This document shows positions 42,887-51,373 of a stretch of DNA of 64,000 nt, one piece after another. The first letter of the stretch is position 1. Each line of letters opens with the position of its first letter. Under the pieces are notes generated by a model, which worked only from the letters and a program-made list of their open reading frames with translations, ran no database searches and was not told the DNA's origin. The position numbers were made by a program, and so were the translations under genes. The stretch comes from Candidatus Sumerlaeaceae bacterium. Its GTDB lineage: Bacteria; Sumerlaeota; Sumerlaeia; Sumerlaeales; Sumerlaeaceae. Location: assembly GCA_019695055.1 (NCBI GenBank), contig JAIBAT010000083.1, forward strand, positions 1-64,000, in the 5' to 3' direction.

Positions 42887-45007
42887 TTAATCGTACAATG
42901 ACCACTCGGATACAGCAGCCGGGGTCACAACAAATAGGCCAATACGTCCCACCGGGACCTGCCCGGCAGAAATTGTGTTCTTTGTCGTGTCCTTATAGGC
43001 CCCAATTACTGGGTTAATTGTGTTGCCGACCACGGTTGCCAATCCGAGTTCAGATTCAGAGATCGTTGTGTTATCCACCACGCCATCGTTATCGGAGTCC
43101 GGGTAACTGGCAATCACATCAAAAGTCGGAACACTTCGGACGGATAAGCCGGAGGGGGTGCTGGTTGCGATGTCGAAAACATGCCCCAAGCCCTCGGCAG
43201 AAGTCAGACCGGTGGATGAGGTGGTCCGGCAAACTATGGATAGTGCCACAGTGCTAATGAGATCCTCGCCGTTAACCCGCACAATCATGTTTGCGTCGCC
43301 CGTTGCGGCGGCGGTGCCAATGTCCAGTGATTGGCCTGCACTGGCAACAGCCTGAACCTCCGGTTCAGTTCCCTGAAGTCCCGAGGACTCAGCGCGATTG
43401 CTTGAGCCGTCCACAAGAATTGTGTTCACGGGCGGTACGGGGTCCGACTGACCGTTGACGCCTTTGGCGACAGCCATTATATCAATCAACTGCCGGCTGA
43501 ATCCGCTCACATCCCAGTGTATGAAATATGGAAAAGTGGAATCCGGGTTGGGGTGCTGGCCGGGGGTCGCGGCGATCATGTCCTGCCATGGTCCCGGGCT
43601 GACCGGTTGGCCAGATTCATCAAAGGAACTGGTTCGATACTGAAACTTCACGTCCGTTAATTGGGCCGTAGTCCCGGACGTCAAGTCCGCGGCAACGAGT
43701 ACCCGATTGCCCCGAATGATTGCCCCGTTGCGCGGGAGAATGACCGTTGCCCTGCACTGAATTTGAGAAATTTCGATGAACTGGCCACCAAACATGACAA
43801 TGCGATTGCGCAGGGAGTCATAGGCCGTGGCTGCCATACGGCGCGAAATCGGGAGGGATCCCCTTGGTGCCGCGACACGCCAGTCGGGACCAGCCGGGCG
43901 ATAAGTCCACAAATCATCAAAAGTTGTAATGTAGGCGGCCGTCTCATGGAATATGCCGCCGTAAAGGTGCATTCGGTTCAAATTCGAGTTCCAGCAAACC
44001 GAATAGTGCCCGCGTCGCACCGGTGCTCTTTGTACAGGCACCGTAGTCCATTGGTTATCGCCAGGATTCAGCTCAAAGGTCAGGTCAGAGTAAATGACCG
44101 GTCCAGTAATGACGTTTTGCCGCCCCCCGAAGAGAATCATGCGGTCACGGCCAGGATCATAGACTGAGGTCACTTCCCATCGCGGGCCGGGCCACGTTCC
44201 GGATTTCGGAACCTGTGACCACCGGGAACCCGGGGCAGTGGTGGCCAGATCACAAATCCAGAGGTTTTCTGAAACAGAACTGGAGGAGAGGAGGCCTCCA
44301 TATCTTATGATTCGATTGCGAGTTGAATCGTAAGCTGAGGCGGCAAAGGATCCTGCGACAGCGGCATCAGTGGTATCCGAAATGTAAGTAATCAGCCACG
44401 TATCCAGATCCATGGCGTAAATGCCCGTGTTGACCGTTACCAATATTGCCCTGTGTTGGCCCATATCCAGATGCATGCCGTTGTTCATCAGCGAGGGTAT
44501 GGGAAACGATCCGGCAGGAAGGGTTATCGAACTCCACTGGCCGGTACTGCATTCGTATACCCAGGCCGCCTTCACCGATGAGTTGGAATCCCAGGTTCCC
44601 ACAACGACCACCCTGTCACGCAATGGGTCGTAAATTGCGCACGCCGGGTTCATGAGCGGCGGCCCCAGTCCCTCGGGAGTGAGGAGCTGCCAGTTTTGCC
44701 CGACCATACTGTAAGCCCAAGTATCATTCCTGAGCCCGCCGAGGGCGGCATTTGCCGTGGAGGGGACCCAGGAATGCACAAACAATAGCAAGGCGAGCAA
44801 AACAGACGCGCTCGAAATGCGCGCTTGTGACTGTGGACTCACAATCTGGGAAACAGGCCGAATGGCCCTGTCCGGAAATGCAATAGCAAGATTCGCGGTC
44901 ATCTTCGCACTTACATCCTCCCCTGAAAACAGACTATTTCTCGCTCCGGGCAAGTCGTTAAGCAAGAAGGATTTCGTTTTCCAAACTTTCAAACGTGAGT
45001 TTCGCAT
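42887..45007 (-). CDS. Secreted kelch/galactose oxidase-like beta-propeller protein with EW-x-LY C-terminus
   Basis: Up to 706 residues. A signal peptide (SASVLLALLLFVHSWVPSTANA) lies after an unusually long N-terminal part; an ATG at 44902 would shorten it by 35 residues, and neither start has a good ribosome site. Kelch-type repeats (about 85-405) recur as YDPLRDRVVVVGTWDS, YDSTRNRIIRYGG, YDPGRDRMILFGG, WNSNLNRMHLYGG and YDSLRNRIVMFGG. A beta-rich part follows, then a DSDNDGVVDN calcium-type motif and the C-terminal VSEWSLYD. Kelch propellers bind proteins or glycans. The end resembles that of the GH13 enzyme (VAEWALY), which points to a shared sorting signal. No catalytic residues of galactose oxidase are visible. 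Confidence 0.82.
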   Translation of the reverse strand: MRNSRLKVWKTKSFLLNDLPGARNSLFSGEDVSAKMTANLAIAFPDRAIRPVSQIVSPQSQARISSASVLLALLLFVHSWVPSTANAALGGLRNDTWAYSMVGQNWQLLTPEGLGPPLMNPACAIYDPLRDRVVVVGTWDSNSSVKAAWVYECSTGQWSSITLPAGSFPIPSLMNNGMHLDMGQHRAILVTVNTGIYAMDLDTWLITYISDTTDAAVAGSFAASAYDSTRNRIIRYGGLLSSSSVSENLWICDLATTAPGSRWSQVPKSGTWPGPRWEVTSVYDPGRDRMILFGGRQNVITGPVIYSDLTFELNPGDNQWTTVPVQRAPVRRGHYSVCWNSNLNRMHLYGGIFHETAAYITTFDDLWTYRPAGPDWRVAAPRGSLPISRRMAATAYDSLRNRIVMFGGQFIEISQIQCRATVILPRNGAIIRGNRVLVAADLTSGTTAQLTDVKFQYRTSSFDESGQPVSPGPWQDMIAATPGQHPNPDSTFPYFIHWDVSGFSRQLIDIMAVAKGVNGQSDPVPPVNTILVDGSSNRAESSGLQGTEPEVQAVASAGQSLDIGTAAATGDANMIVRVNGEDLISTVALSIVCRTTSSTGLTSAEGLGHVFDIATSTPSGLSVRSVPTFDVIASYPDSDNDGVVDNTTISESELGLATVVGNTINPVIGAYKDTTKNTISAGQVPVGRIGLFVVTPAAVSEWSLYD

Positions 45008-45290
45008 TGGGGTGAGACCAATGAAAAAGGGCCTTAACTTGTCTTTGGGATCATATTGGGCGGGCTCAGAGATTTGAGCCTCCTGGTGGGGGCGAGGGGG
45101 AAATGAGGTCTGGGTTCTGAGTTCTCAGTTAAGAGCAAAAGCGGCCTTTACGACGCCAGCATCAAGATCCCAAGGAGGGGCGACGGTGCTTCGGAATGCG
45201 TTCTTCCAATCTATTATTTGCAAGTTTCGATTTGGTGCGCTTGTCTACTGCGACAAGACTTCAATTCCGGCGCAAAGAAGGAGACGCACC

Positions 45291-45703
45291 ATGCAAATTA
45301 ATCCCTATCTCAATTTCAACGGGCGGTGCGAAGAGGCTTTTCGGTTTTACGAGAAGTTGCTGGCTGGCAAGATCGTCTTCATGATGACGTGGGGGGGGAA
45401 TCGCCGGAGGCGACGAAAATGCCAGCGGAATTGAGCAAGCAGATCATGCATGCGACGCTGAAATTCGGCGACAACATTTTGATGGGTGCGGATTGCCCGC
45501 CGGACTACTATTTGAAACCCGCGGGCATCACGGTTTCCATCGGCCTGAAGGATGCGACAGAAGGGGAACGCATCTTCAATGCGCTCGCCGAAGGCGGCAC
45601 CGTGAAGATGCCCTTTCAAAAGACATTCTGGTCGCCGGGGTTCGGGATGTGTATTGATCGGTTTGATATTCCGTGGATGGTGAATTGTGATGTGAATGCG
45701 TGA
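45291..45703 (+). pseudogene. VOC/PhnB-like protein gene with a frameshift in a G8 run
   Basis: The start MQINPYLNFNGRCEEAFRFYEKLLAGKIVFMMTWG is typical of PhnB-like VOC (vicinal oxygen chelate) proteins, and the continuation SPEATKMPAELSKQIMHATLKFG ... FGMCIDRFDIPWMVNCDVNA follows in another frame. The break falls in a run of eight G (45391-45398); six G would restore one 136-residue frame. AAGGAG lies 7 bases before the ATG, so the gene looked functional until recently. The defect could be a real lesion, slippage-based phase variation or an assembly error. VOC proteins of this type are metal-binding dioxygenase-like or sequestering proteins, often of unknown substrate. Confidence 0.8.
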
Positions 45704-45758
45704 GCGACCTGATGTGGTTCCGGGACAACGAACGTTTTCCTTCTTTGGATGAACTTCT

Positions 45759-46304
45759 GTGACTGAATCTTTGCCGAATGTTCCGCTTCTTCGCGTCATC
45801 GTCTTTGTGTGCCGTGAGGCGGGCGATCCGCTGGAGGTGGAGTGTCCGCCGGAGGTTAACATGCTGCCTCGCGATTGGATGGAGACGCGCTTTGAGGCTT
45901 GCGCCCGTTTCTTCCGTTGGTCGCGACAGCGGAAACGCCGAATTATCTGGATACGGCCGTTTCTCAGGATTCCCGAAGGCGAGGATTGCCTCCACTTCCC
46001 GTGGACCGACACTTGGCGCGAGACGGAATCCATTCTGCGCGAATTGGCGTCCGGAAGGGACGAGTTGGTCTATTCCGACGCGGATCAGGGTTGGGATGTT
46101 GATATTAGAAGGCGCGGCGACCGCCTAATTATCCGCGCCGGTGATTTGGAGAACCCCGCTGACGACCGGCACTACGATCTCTATGCGAAACCATATGCTG
46201 ACCTTGCGCGGGAGGAATTGGACAGGGCCCCCGCCCTGTTTCGTCGCCTGGCGGTTGCGGCATGGCCCAACCCCATTATGCGTTTCCTGAAATCGCCTTT
46301 TTGA
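45759..46304 (+). CDS. Hypothetical protein
   Basis: A 181-residue protein starting with GTG, with a weak ribosome site. It is rich in Arg and Trp (RRDWMETRF-like, RWSRQRKRRIIWIRPFLRIP) and has an acidic patch (VYSDADQGWDVDIRRRGDRLIIRAGDLENPADD). There is no signal peptide or membrane helix. I recognise no family. It lies 55 bases downstream of the frameshifted VOC gene and 107 bases upstream of ispG. Coding use of codons resembles the neighbours, so it is likely real. Confidence 0.55.
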   Translation: MTESLPNVPLLRVIVFVCREAGDPLEVECPPEVNMLPRDWMETRFEACARFFRWSRQRKRRIIWIRPFLRIPEGEDCLHFPWTDTWRETESILRELASGRDELVYSDADQGWDVDIRRRGDRLIIRAGDLENPADDRHYDLYAKPYADLAREELDRAPALFRRLAVAAWPNPIMRFLKSPF

Positions 46305-46411
46305 GAGTGGGCATTGAAATTCGGCGGAGTTCGCCAATCGGGAGATTGGCGTTCCCGGGTGAGAGGGGCGGCAATGAACGATTTGCCCGTGTCGCCGTAT
46401 AGCTATCTGCC

Positions 46412-47572
46412 ATGAAGCATAAGAGCCTTCTTCCCCCAAGGCGAAGGGCCCGCGAGGTCAAGGTCGGGCCGTTTGTCATCGGCGGGGACAACCCTGTTAT
46501 CGTCCAGAGCATGACGGCCACGGACACGGCGGATGCGGACTCCACGGTGGCGCAGATCAATGCGCTGGCGGAGGCGGGTTGCGAGGTTGTGCGCATCACG
46601 GTGGACACCCGAAAGGCGGCGGCGGCCCTGCCGGAAATTCGGCGGCGAGCGGCGGCGCCGCTCGTGGCGGACATCCATTACAATTTCAAGCTGGCGCTGG
46701 AAGCGGCGCCCTATGTGGACAAGATCCGCATCAACCCGGGGAACATCGGCAGCGAGGAGAACATCCGCGCTGTCATCGAAAAAGCCAATGAGTTTGACCT
46801 GCCCATCCGGGTGGGCGTGAACAATGGTTCGCTGGAGCGCGACATCGCAATCAAGCACGGGGCCCACGTGACGGACAACGTGCTGATGCCGCCAGAGGCG
46901 GGCTATCCCGCGGAGGCGCTGGTGGACAGCGCGTTGCGGAACATTGAGATTCTGGAAGCGCATAATTTTACCCGCACGATCATCAGCGTGAAGTCGTCGA
47001 ATGTGCCGCTGATGGTGAAGGCGTACCGGATGCTGGCGGCGGCTTGCGATTATCCGCTCCACCTCGGGGTGACTGAGGCGGGGACTAAGGACAACTCCAA
47101 CATCAAGAGCTCGCTGGGCATTGGGGCGCTGCTGCTGGATGGCATCGGCGATACTTTGCGCGTCTCCATCGCAGCGCGGGCGACCGGCGAGAAGATCGAG
47201 GAAGTGCGCACGGGGTTCAAGATCCTCCAGGCGCTGGGATTGCGGCGGTTCGGGGTCGAGATTGTAGCCTGCCCGACCTGCGGACGCGAGGATCAGGGAT
47301 TCGATACGACGAAGATCGCCCTCGAACTGGAAGAGGTGAATTCGCGGCTGTCGAAACCGGTGAAGGTGTCGGTGATGGGCTGCTATGTGAACGGGCCCGG
47401 CGAGGCGGCGGAGGCGGATCTGGGGGTCGTGGCCAGCGGCAAGGCGGCCAAGATCTATCGCCGTGGGCAGCTGATTGATTCGCTGGTGCCATTTGACCAG
47501 GTGTTGCCGCGGATGACGGAGTTGATCCAGACGTTTCACGAGGCGGAGGCGGTTCCCGCGAGCGCGGACTAA
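46412..47572 (+). CDS. ispG: 4-hydroxy-3-methylbut-2-en-1-yl diphosphate synthase
   Basis: A 386-residue IspG/GcpE, which makes HMBPP from MEcPP in the MEP pathway of isoprenoid synthesis using a [4Fe-4S] cluster and a flavodoxin or ferredoxin donor. The TIM-barrel start (PVIVQSMTATDTADADSTVAQI), the RINPGNIG block, the cluster motif CPTCGR (about 290) and MGCYVNGPGEA with the third Cys and conserved Glu are all present. Length is normal for the two-domain bacterial form. It is a lone gene, 107 bases after the hypothetical protein. The reductase at 667 could serve as its electron source. Confidence 0.97.
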   Translation: MKHKSLLPPRRRAREVKVGPFVIGGDNPVIVQSMTATDTADADSTVAQINALAEAGCEVVRITVDTRKAAAALPEIRRRAAAPLVADIHYNFKLALEAAPYVDKIRINPGNIGSEENIRAVIEKANEFDLPIRVGVNNGSLERDIAIKHGAHVTDNVLMPPEAGYPAEALVDSALRNIEILEAHNFTRTIISVKSSNVPLMVKAYRMLAAACDYPLHLGVTEAGTKDNSNIKSSLGIGALLLDGIGDTLRVSIAARATGEKIEEVRTGFKILQALGLRRFGVEIVACPTCGREDQGFDTTKIALELEEVNSRLSKPVKVSVMGCYVNGPGEAAEADLGVVASGKAAKIYRRGQLIDSLVPFDQVLPRMTELIQTFHEAEAVPASAD

Positions 47573-47620
47573 AGCCGGGGCGATTTCGGTTTGCAGTGGT
47601 TACACCAGTAGATGGCTGAT

Positions 47621-47644
47621 TCAGCGGCGGGACGCCGCTGGCAC
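47621..47644. repeat. Palindromic repeat copy 2
   Basis: TCAGCGGCGGGACGCCGCTG followed by GCAC lies 48 bases after the ispG stop. A 7-bp stem (CAGCGGC/GCCGCTG) encloses GGGAC. The same sequence occurs at 50019 and, reversed, at 21108. Confidence 0.65.
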
Positions 47645-47800
47645 CCTTAGGGTTTGGTACTAAGCCGCTGGGGGCGTGAAATCGCTTACGCGGCTGAGGT
47701 CAAATTCGGCAGTCGCCGCGGGAATGGGGCTTGATTCTCCCGCCGGATTCCCAGAGGCTTATGTCGCATAAGTGTCATGAATCCAACAGGGGAATTCATT

Positions 47801-49264
47801 GTGAAGCGTACACCACGATTTTCTTTAACCTTTCTTGCTTTTCTTTTCATGCTTCCCGCATTCGCCGGCGCCCAGTCGGGCGTTTTCTCCCTCAAGAAGT
47901 GTACCCCGATCCCGGACGCGACCCAGATGCTGGGAAGCGCCGTGGTGGGAAACCGCCTTTACGTATTTGGTGGCGGGGCGGACAAGGCTGGATGGAGTAA
48001 CAACGTTTACTCGGCGGAGATCAGCGGGCAGGGCGACCTTGGGATGTGGCGCATGGAGACGCCGATGCCCGAACGCCGCGCCTATATCGGCAATTCGGTG
48101 GAGGTCGTAAACAACCGCATCTATATTGTGGGCGGGACCATTGCCGATACATCTGCGACCAAAGAGAAGGATACGCGGGCTGCCAATGACGCGCTCTTCA
48201 CGAGTGTGCGGTCTGATGGGACGCTGGATGCATGGAAACACAGCGCACCATTCCCCGATGTAGCGCGGTCAAACCTTGCGACTTGCTCCTCGGACCAAAA
48301 CCTTTTCATCCTGGGCGGCACCAGCAAGAACGTGGTGCATGACTCGGTCCTTGCGGCGGAATTTGCGCCCGACGGCACGCCGACCAACTGGAGGCAGGTG
48401 GCCAAGCTGCCAACACCGCTTTGGTTCCACGGGGCGGCGGTCATGGACAATCAAATGTATGTGTGGGGCGGATTGCCCACACCGCAGAACGCGAACCTGA
48501 ACGACAAGGTGTATACGGCCTCCGTTTCCCCGAACGGGACCCTTGGGCCCTGGCAAACGGAGTCGATCCCCATGACCCCCGCGATGTATTCCAGTTCGTT
48601 CTGCGGCATTAACGATTACCTGGTCGCCATCGCCGGGCGCTTTACCAATGGATCGCTGACCAATACGATCCTGTTCTCGCGTGTCGTGAACAAGCGGCCA
48701 CAGCAGTGGCAGGCGCTCCAGACGGATCTCGACACGCGCGTTTACCAGGCCGTGGGGCTCGACAAGGCGCGCGGGTGGGTGTTTGTGGTCGGCGGGCGCT
48801 ACAAGACGGACACGGAGAAGGTAGGCCGCCTGCTGAACACGGTACAGGCCTTCAGCATCCCGCAGCCGGCGGAGGCGAAGATTACCACGGTGCAGGCCAC
48901 GCCTGGTGCGGCGGCGCCAAGTGCGTCGTCTGGTGGTGTGGTGGCCCTGCCCAAGCTGGCGGATGCGGCCGCCACGGCGAAGGCCGGCGGCAAGCAGGTG
49001 CTGGCGTTCTTCTACTCGCCGCAGGTGCCGGCGTGCCGGCGGGCCTGGGACACGGTGCTGTCGTCGGCGGAGTTTAAGCAGCTATCGTCGTCGTACGTCC
49101 TGGCGGGTGTGGACGTCACATCGCCGGACTCGCGCTACTCTTACCAGTTTAATATTTTCAAGGTGCCGGCGCTTGCCGTCATGACGCCGGAAGGGGCACT
49201 GGTGAAGAAAACCATCCAGGTGCTCAGCGTCGACGACGTGAAGAAACTGCTGGGGTCCAATTAG
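47801..49264 (+). CDS. Exported kelch-repeat protein with C-terminal thioredoxin-fold domain
   Basis: A 487-residue exported protein. The GTG start at 47801 has GGGGA 7 bases upstream and is followed by a signal peptide (SLTFLAFLFMLPAFAGA); an ATG at 47777 is less likely. Kelch-like repeats cover about residues 45-330 (GNRLYVFGGG, NNRIYIVGG, DQNLFILGG, DNQMYVWGG, RGWVFVVGG). After a Pro/Ala/Ser linker, residues 380-487 form a thioredoxin fold: LAFFYSPQVPACRRAWDTVL with a single Cys in place of CxxC, and cis-Pro in VPALAVMTPEG. The lone Cys suggests a binding or non-redox role. It is followed after 10 bases by the SPOUT methyltransferase gene. Confidence 0.8.
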   Translation: MKRTPRFSLTFLAFLFMLPAFAGAQSGVFSLKKCTPIPDATQMLGSAVVGNRLYVFGGGADKAGWSNNVYSAEISGQGDLGMWRMETPMPERRAYIGNSVEVVNNRIYIVGGTIADTSATKEKDTRAANDALFTSVRSDGTLDAWKHSAPFPDVARSNLATCSSDQNLFILGGTSKNVVHDSVLAAEFAPDGTPTNWRQVAKLPTPLWFHGAAVMDNQMYVWGGLPTPQNANLNDKVYTASVSPNGTLGPWQTESIPMTPAMYSSSFCGINDYLVAIAGRFTNGSLTNTILFSRVVNKRPQQWQALQTDLDTRVYQAVGLDKARGWVFVVGGRYKTDTEKVGRLLNTVQAFSIPQPAEAKITTVQATPGAAAPSASSGGVVALPKLADAAATAKAGGKQVLAFFYSPQVPACRRAWDTVLSSAEFKQLSSSYVLAGVDVTSPDSRYSYQFNIFKVPALAVMTPEGALVKKTIQVLSVDDVKKLLGSN

Positions 49265-49274
49265 CGGCGGCGCC

Positions 49275-49994
49275 ATGGGCGCGAAATCCGTCGCAGAGAA
49301 ACTGAGGGTTGTCCTCGTTCGGCCCGAAAAGCCGCGGAATGCCGGGGCCGTGCTACGCGCTGCCGCGAACTTTGGCGCGGAAAGCGTGTGGGTTGCCGGG
49401 GATACCCAATGGGACGCCGAGAACCTGCGCGAAGTGCGCGTGGCGTCGTCGGGGGCTTGGGACGTGGTTGGCGGGCTGCGATTTGTGCAAACCGTTGCAG
49501 AGGCCGTGAAGGACTGCGCCCTGGTGGCGGGGACCACTTCCAGGCATCGGCGCAATGTTCCGACGCCGGTTTCGCCGCGGGAATTTATGATGTCAGCGGG
49601 GACGCACAGCGGACCGACCGCCCTGTTGTTCGGACCGGAATCGAAGGGGCTGGCCGCCGCGGATCTGGCGCTTTGTCATGCGACCATCCGGATTTCGACT
49701 CGCGCTTCGTTTCCAAGTTTGAACCTGGCGCAGGCCGTCACGGTTGTGCTTTATGAAGCGGCCTTAGTGAGAGGTGGCGCGGATGCAAAGCCCAATGAAA
49801 AGCTGGCAAGCATCGGAGATCAGGAAGAGATTCTTGCAGCCCTTGAGGCTGCGGTCAACTCGACCGGCAGCCCACTTCCCCGCAATCGGGAGTTGGTTCT
49901 GGCACAATTGCGCCGAATGCTTCAGCGAAGCGAGCCCACAGAGGGCGACATTTCGCTGCTAAGGAACCTGGGGAAACGTCTCAAAAAGCGCTGA
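49275..49994 (+). CDS. SPOUT RNA 2'-O-methyltransferase, TrmJ-like
   Basis: A 239-residue SPOUT methyltransferase. The N-terminal block VVLVRPEKPRNAGAVLRAAANFG is the TrmJ/TrmH signature, and the C-terminal knot has LLFGPESKGLAAADLALCH and SLNLAQAVTVVLYEAA. It would use SAM to methylate ribose of tRNA, probably position 32 as in TrmJ. The C-terminal extension after the knot (EILAALEAAVN and so on) also fits TrmJ. It starts 10 bases after the kelch-thioredoxin gene with no clear ribosome site, so it may depend on translation of that gene. The palindromic repeat at 50019 lies just downstream. Confidence 0.92.
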   Translation: MGAKSVAEKLRVVLVRPEKPRNAGAVLRAAANFGAESVWVAGDTQWDAENLREVRVASSGAWDVVGGLRFVQTVAEAVKDCALVAGTTSRHRRNVPTPVSPREFMMSAGTHSGPTALLFGPESKGLAAADLALCHATIRISTRASFPSLNLAQAVTVVLYEAALVRGGADAKPNEKLASIGDQEEILAALEAAVNSTGSPLPRNRELVLAQLRRMLQRSEPTEGDISLLRNLGKRLKKR

Positions 49995-50018
49995 AGGAGC
50001 ACTCCCACATGCGCAGGA

Positions 50019-50042
50019 TCAGCGGCGGGACGCCGCTGCCAC
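50019..50042. repeat. Palindromic repeat copy 3
   Basis: TCAGCGGCGGGACGCCGCTG followed by CCAC lies between the converging SPOUT methyltransferase gene and the gene ending at 50059. It shares the core with copies at 47621 and 21108, and TTAGG follows shortly after it, as it does after copy 2. Confidence 0.65.
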
Positions 50043-50058
50043 ACACTTAGGATCGTCT

Positions 50059-51354
50059 CTACAGGTCCGGGGCGCTGGTGCTTCGCAGGTTGCCGGTCTT
50101 GGGGTCGTACTGGAATTTTCCGCCAAACGGCTCGGTGGTGACGGGGTCGCAGTAAAAGACCTCCCGGAGGCTTTCGGGTGTGCGGCCAAGCTCCTTCTTA
50201 CGCTTGTCGATGGTGGCCCGGAATGCGTAAAGCAGATTCTGGAGATACTCCCGGACACCATTCTCCGAGGCGATGACCTCGAGGCGCTCATCCGTGGGTT
50301 TTGTCCCGAGCAGGGTGCCGTTGAGGACGTAATGTGAGCCATTGGGTTCCTCGGGGATGCCGCTGCGCTTGACGAGGCACTGACGGAAAATCAAGTTCTG
50401 GAGGCCAAGCATATTCCTGGTATTTGTGGTATCCTCGATGGGCGCGTTCATCTGGGCCTGGGTGGGCAGGGTGATGCTTGTGAGAATGTCATCGCTCAGC
50501 TCAGGGCGGCTGAGTTTCTGCAGATACCGTTCGCAGAGTGCGACAAGGCGGGAAATCTCGGCGACCTCGTAGTTCTTCAGGGCGGGCATCGTGGCCAGAT
50601 CCTCAATGCGCGAGGGCAGGCGACCCGTAGAGGAGGTGTACTCGTCCAGCGCCTTGTTGAGGAGCGACTTGTTCCACTTGTCGACAGATTCCTTCAATTT
50701 GTTAAGGGCAATGCTCTGCAGGCCGATATCGTTGGCATCCACGGCGAGCAGGAAATTGTTCAGGAAGCGGTCGAAGCCGATGTAGTACGCGCCCGACTGC
50801 ACCTCGAGATAGGCAACGATGCGGGGCACCCAGTCGGGGGAATCGGCGCGTTTGCGGGCGATACGCCCGTACCAGCGGGCCTTGTCCACGTCCTTCATCT
50901 GCCAGTTGGCCACGTACATTCCCTCGAAGGGAATGCGGTACTGCCGCAGGAGGCTGAACTGAAACATTCCCTTGTTGATGAGTCCGAGGCCTTCCTTTTG
51001 CCGACCTCCCTCATCGCCGATGACCATGTTTCCGAAAGTGTAGCATTGTTCAAAGCCGGGATCGAGATCGGTAATCTTGTCGAAGAGGTCGTAGACCGGG
51101 CGCCAGTCGCGGTTCGTCATGCCGCGTCCGCCGAAACTTTGGATGGAACGGATCCACAGCAGGTCGGCGGCGACCATGTCATAGCGCAGGGCGGTGAGCT
51201 TGAGGACCTCGCTTGAGGGCAGGCGCAGGTTATCCTCAAAGGGCTGGTTGCTGCGGACCTTCTTCAGTTCCTCGTGCTGGATGCTGACAGCATAGCCAAA
51301 GAATCCAAGAAAGAAGATCCAGAGAATCAGTGTTCGTATGATGGAACCACGCAT
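50059..51354 (-). CDS. Membrane-anchored TPR-like protein of an ABC-2 operon
   Basis: A 431-residue protein with one N-terminal helix (LILWIFFLGFFGYAVSI) and a long helical, probably periplasmic, domain. Repeats resemble TPR-like helical hairpins (DKITDLDPGFEQCYTFGNMVI, MKDVDKARWYGRIARKRAD). The C-terminal part (FYCDPVTTEPFGGKFQYDPKTG) resembles the end of pseudopilin-like G-type proteins. I do not know the family by name. It follows the permease gene by 19 bases and belongs to the ATPase-permease operon, so it is a likely periplasmic partner of that transporter. No enzymatic motif is seen. Confidence 0.7.
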   Translation of the reverse strand: MRGSIIRTLILWIFFLGFFGYAVSIQHEELKKVRSNQPFEDNLRLPSSEVLKLTALRYDMVAADLLWIRSIQSFGGRGMTNRDWRPVYDLFDKITDLDPGFEQCYTFGNMVIGDEGGRQKEGLGLINKGMFQFSLLRQYRIPFEGMYVANWQMKDVDKARWYGRIARKRADSPDWVPRIVAYLEVQSGAYYIGFDRFLNNFLLAVDANDIGLQSIALNKLKESVDKWNKSLLNKALDEYTSSTGRLPSRIEDLATMPALKNYEVAEISRLVALCERYLQKLSRPELSDDILTSITLPTQAQMNAPIEDTTNTRNMLGLQNLIFRQCLVKRSGIPEEPNGSHYVLNGTLLGTKPTDERLEVIASENGVREYLQNLLYAFRATIDKRKKELGRTPESLREVFYCDPVTTEPFGGKFQYDPKTGNLRSTSAPDL

Positions 51355-51373
51355 GTTTGTCAGCGGCTCCGGA

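Noticed and set aside
46403-47539. 378-codon minus-strand frame opposite ispG
   Set aside because: ispG has every signature motif; the antisense frame is Arg/His/Gln-rich and has no family features.
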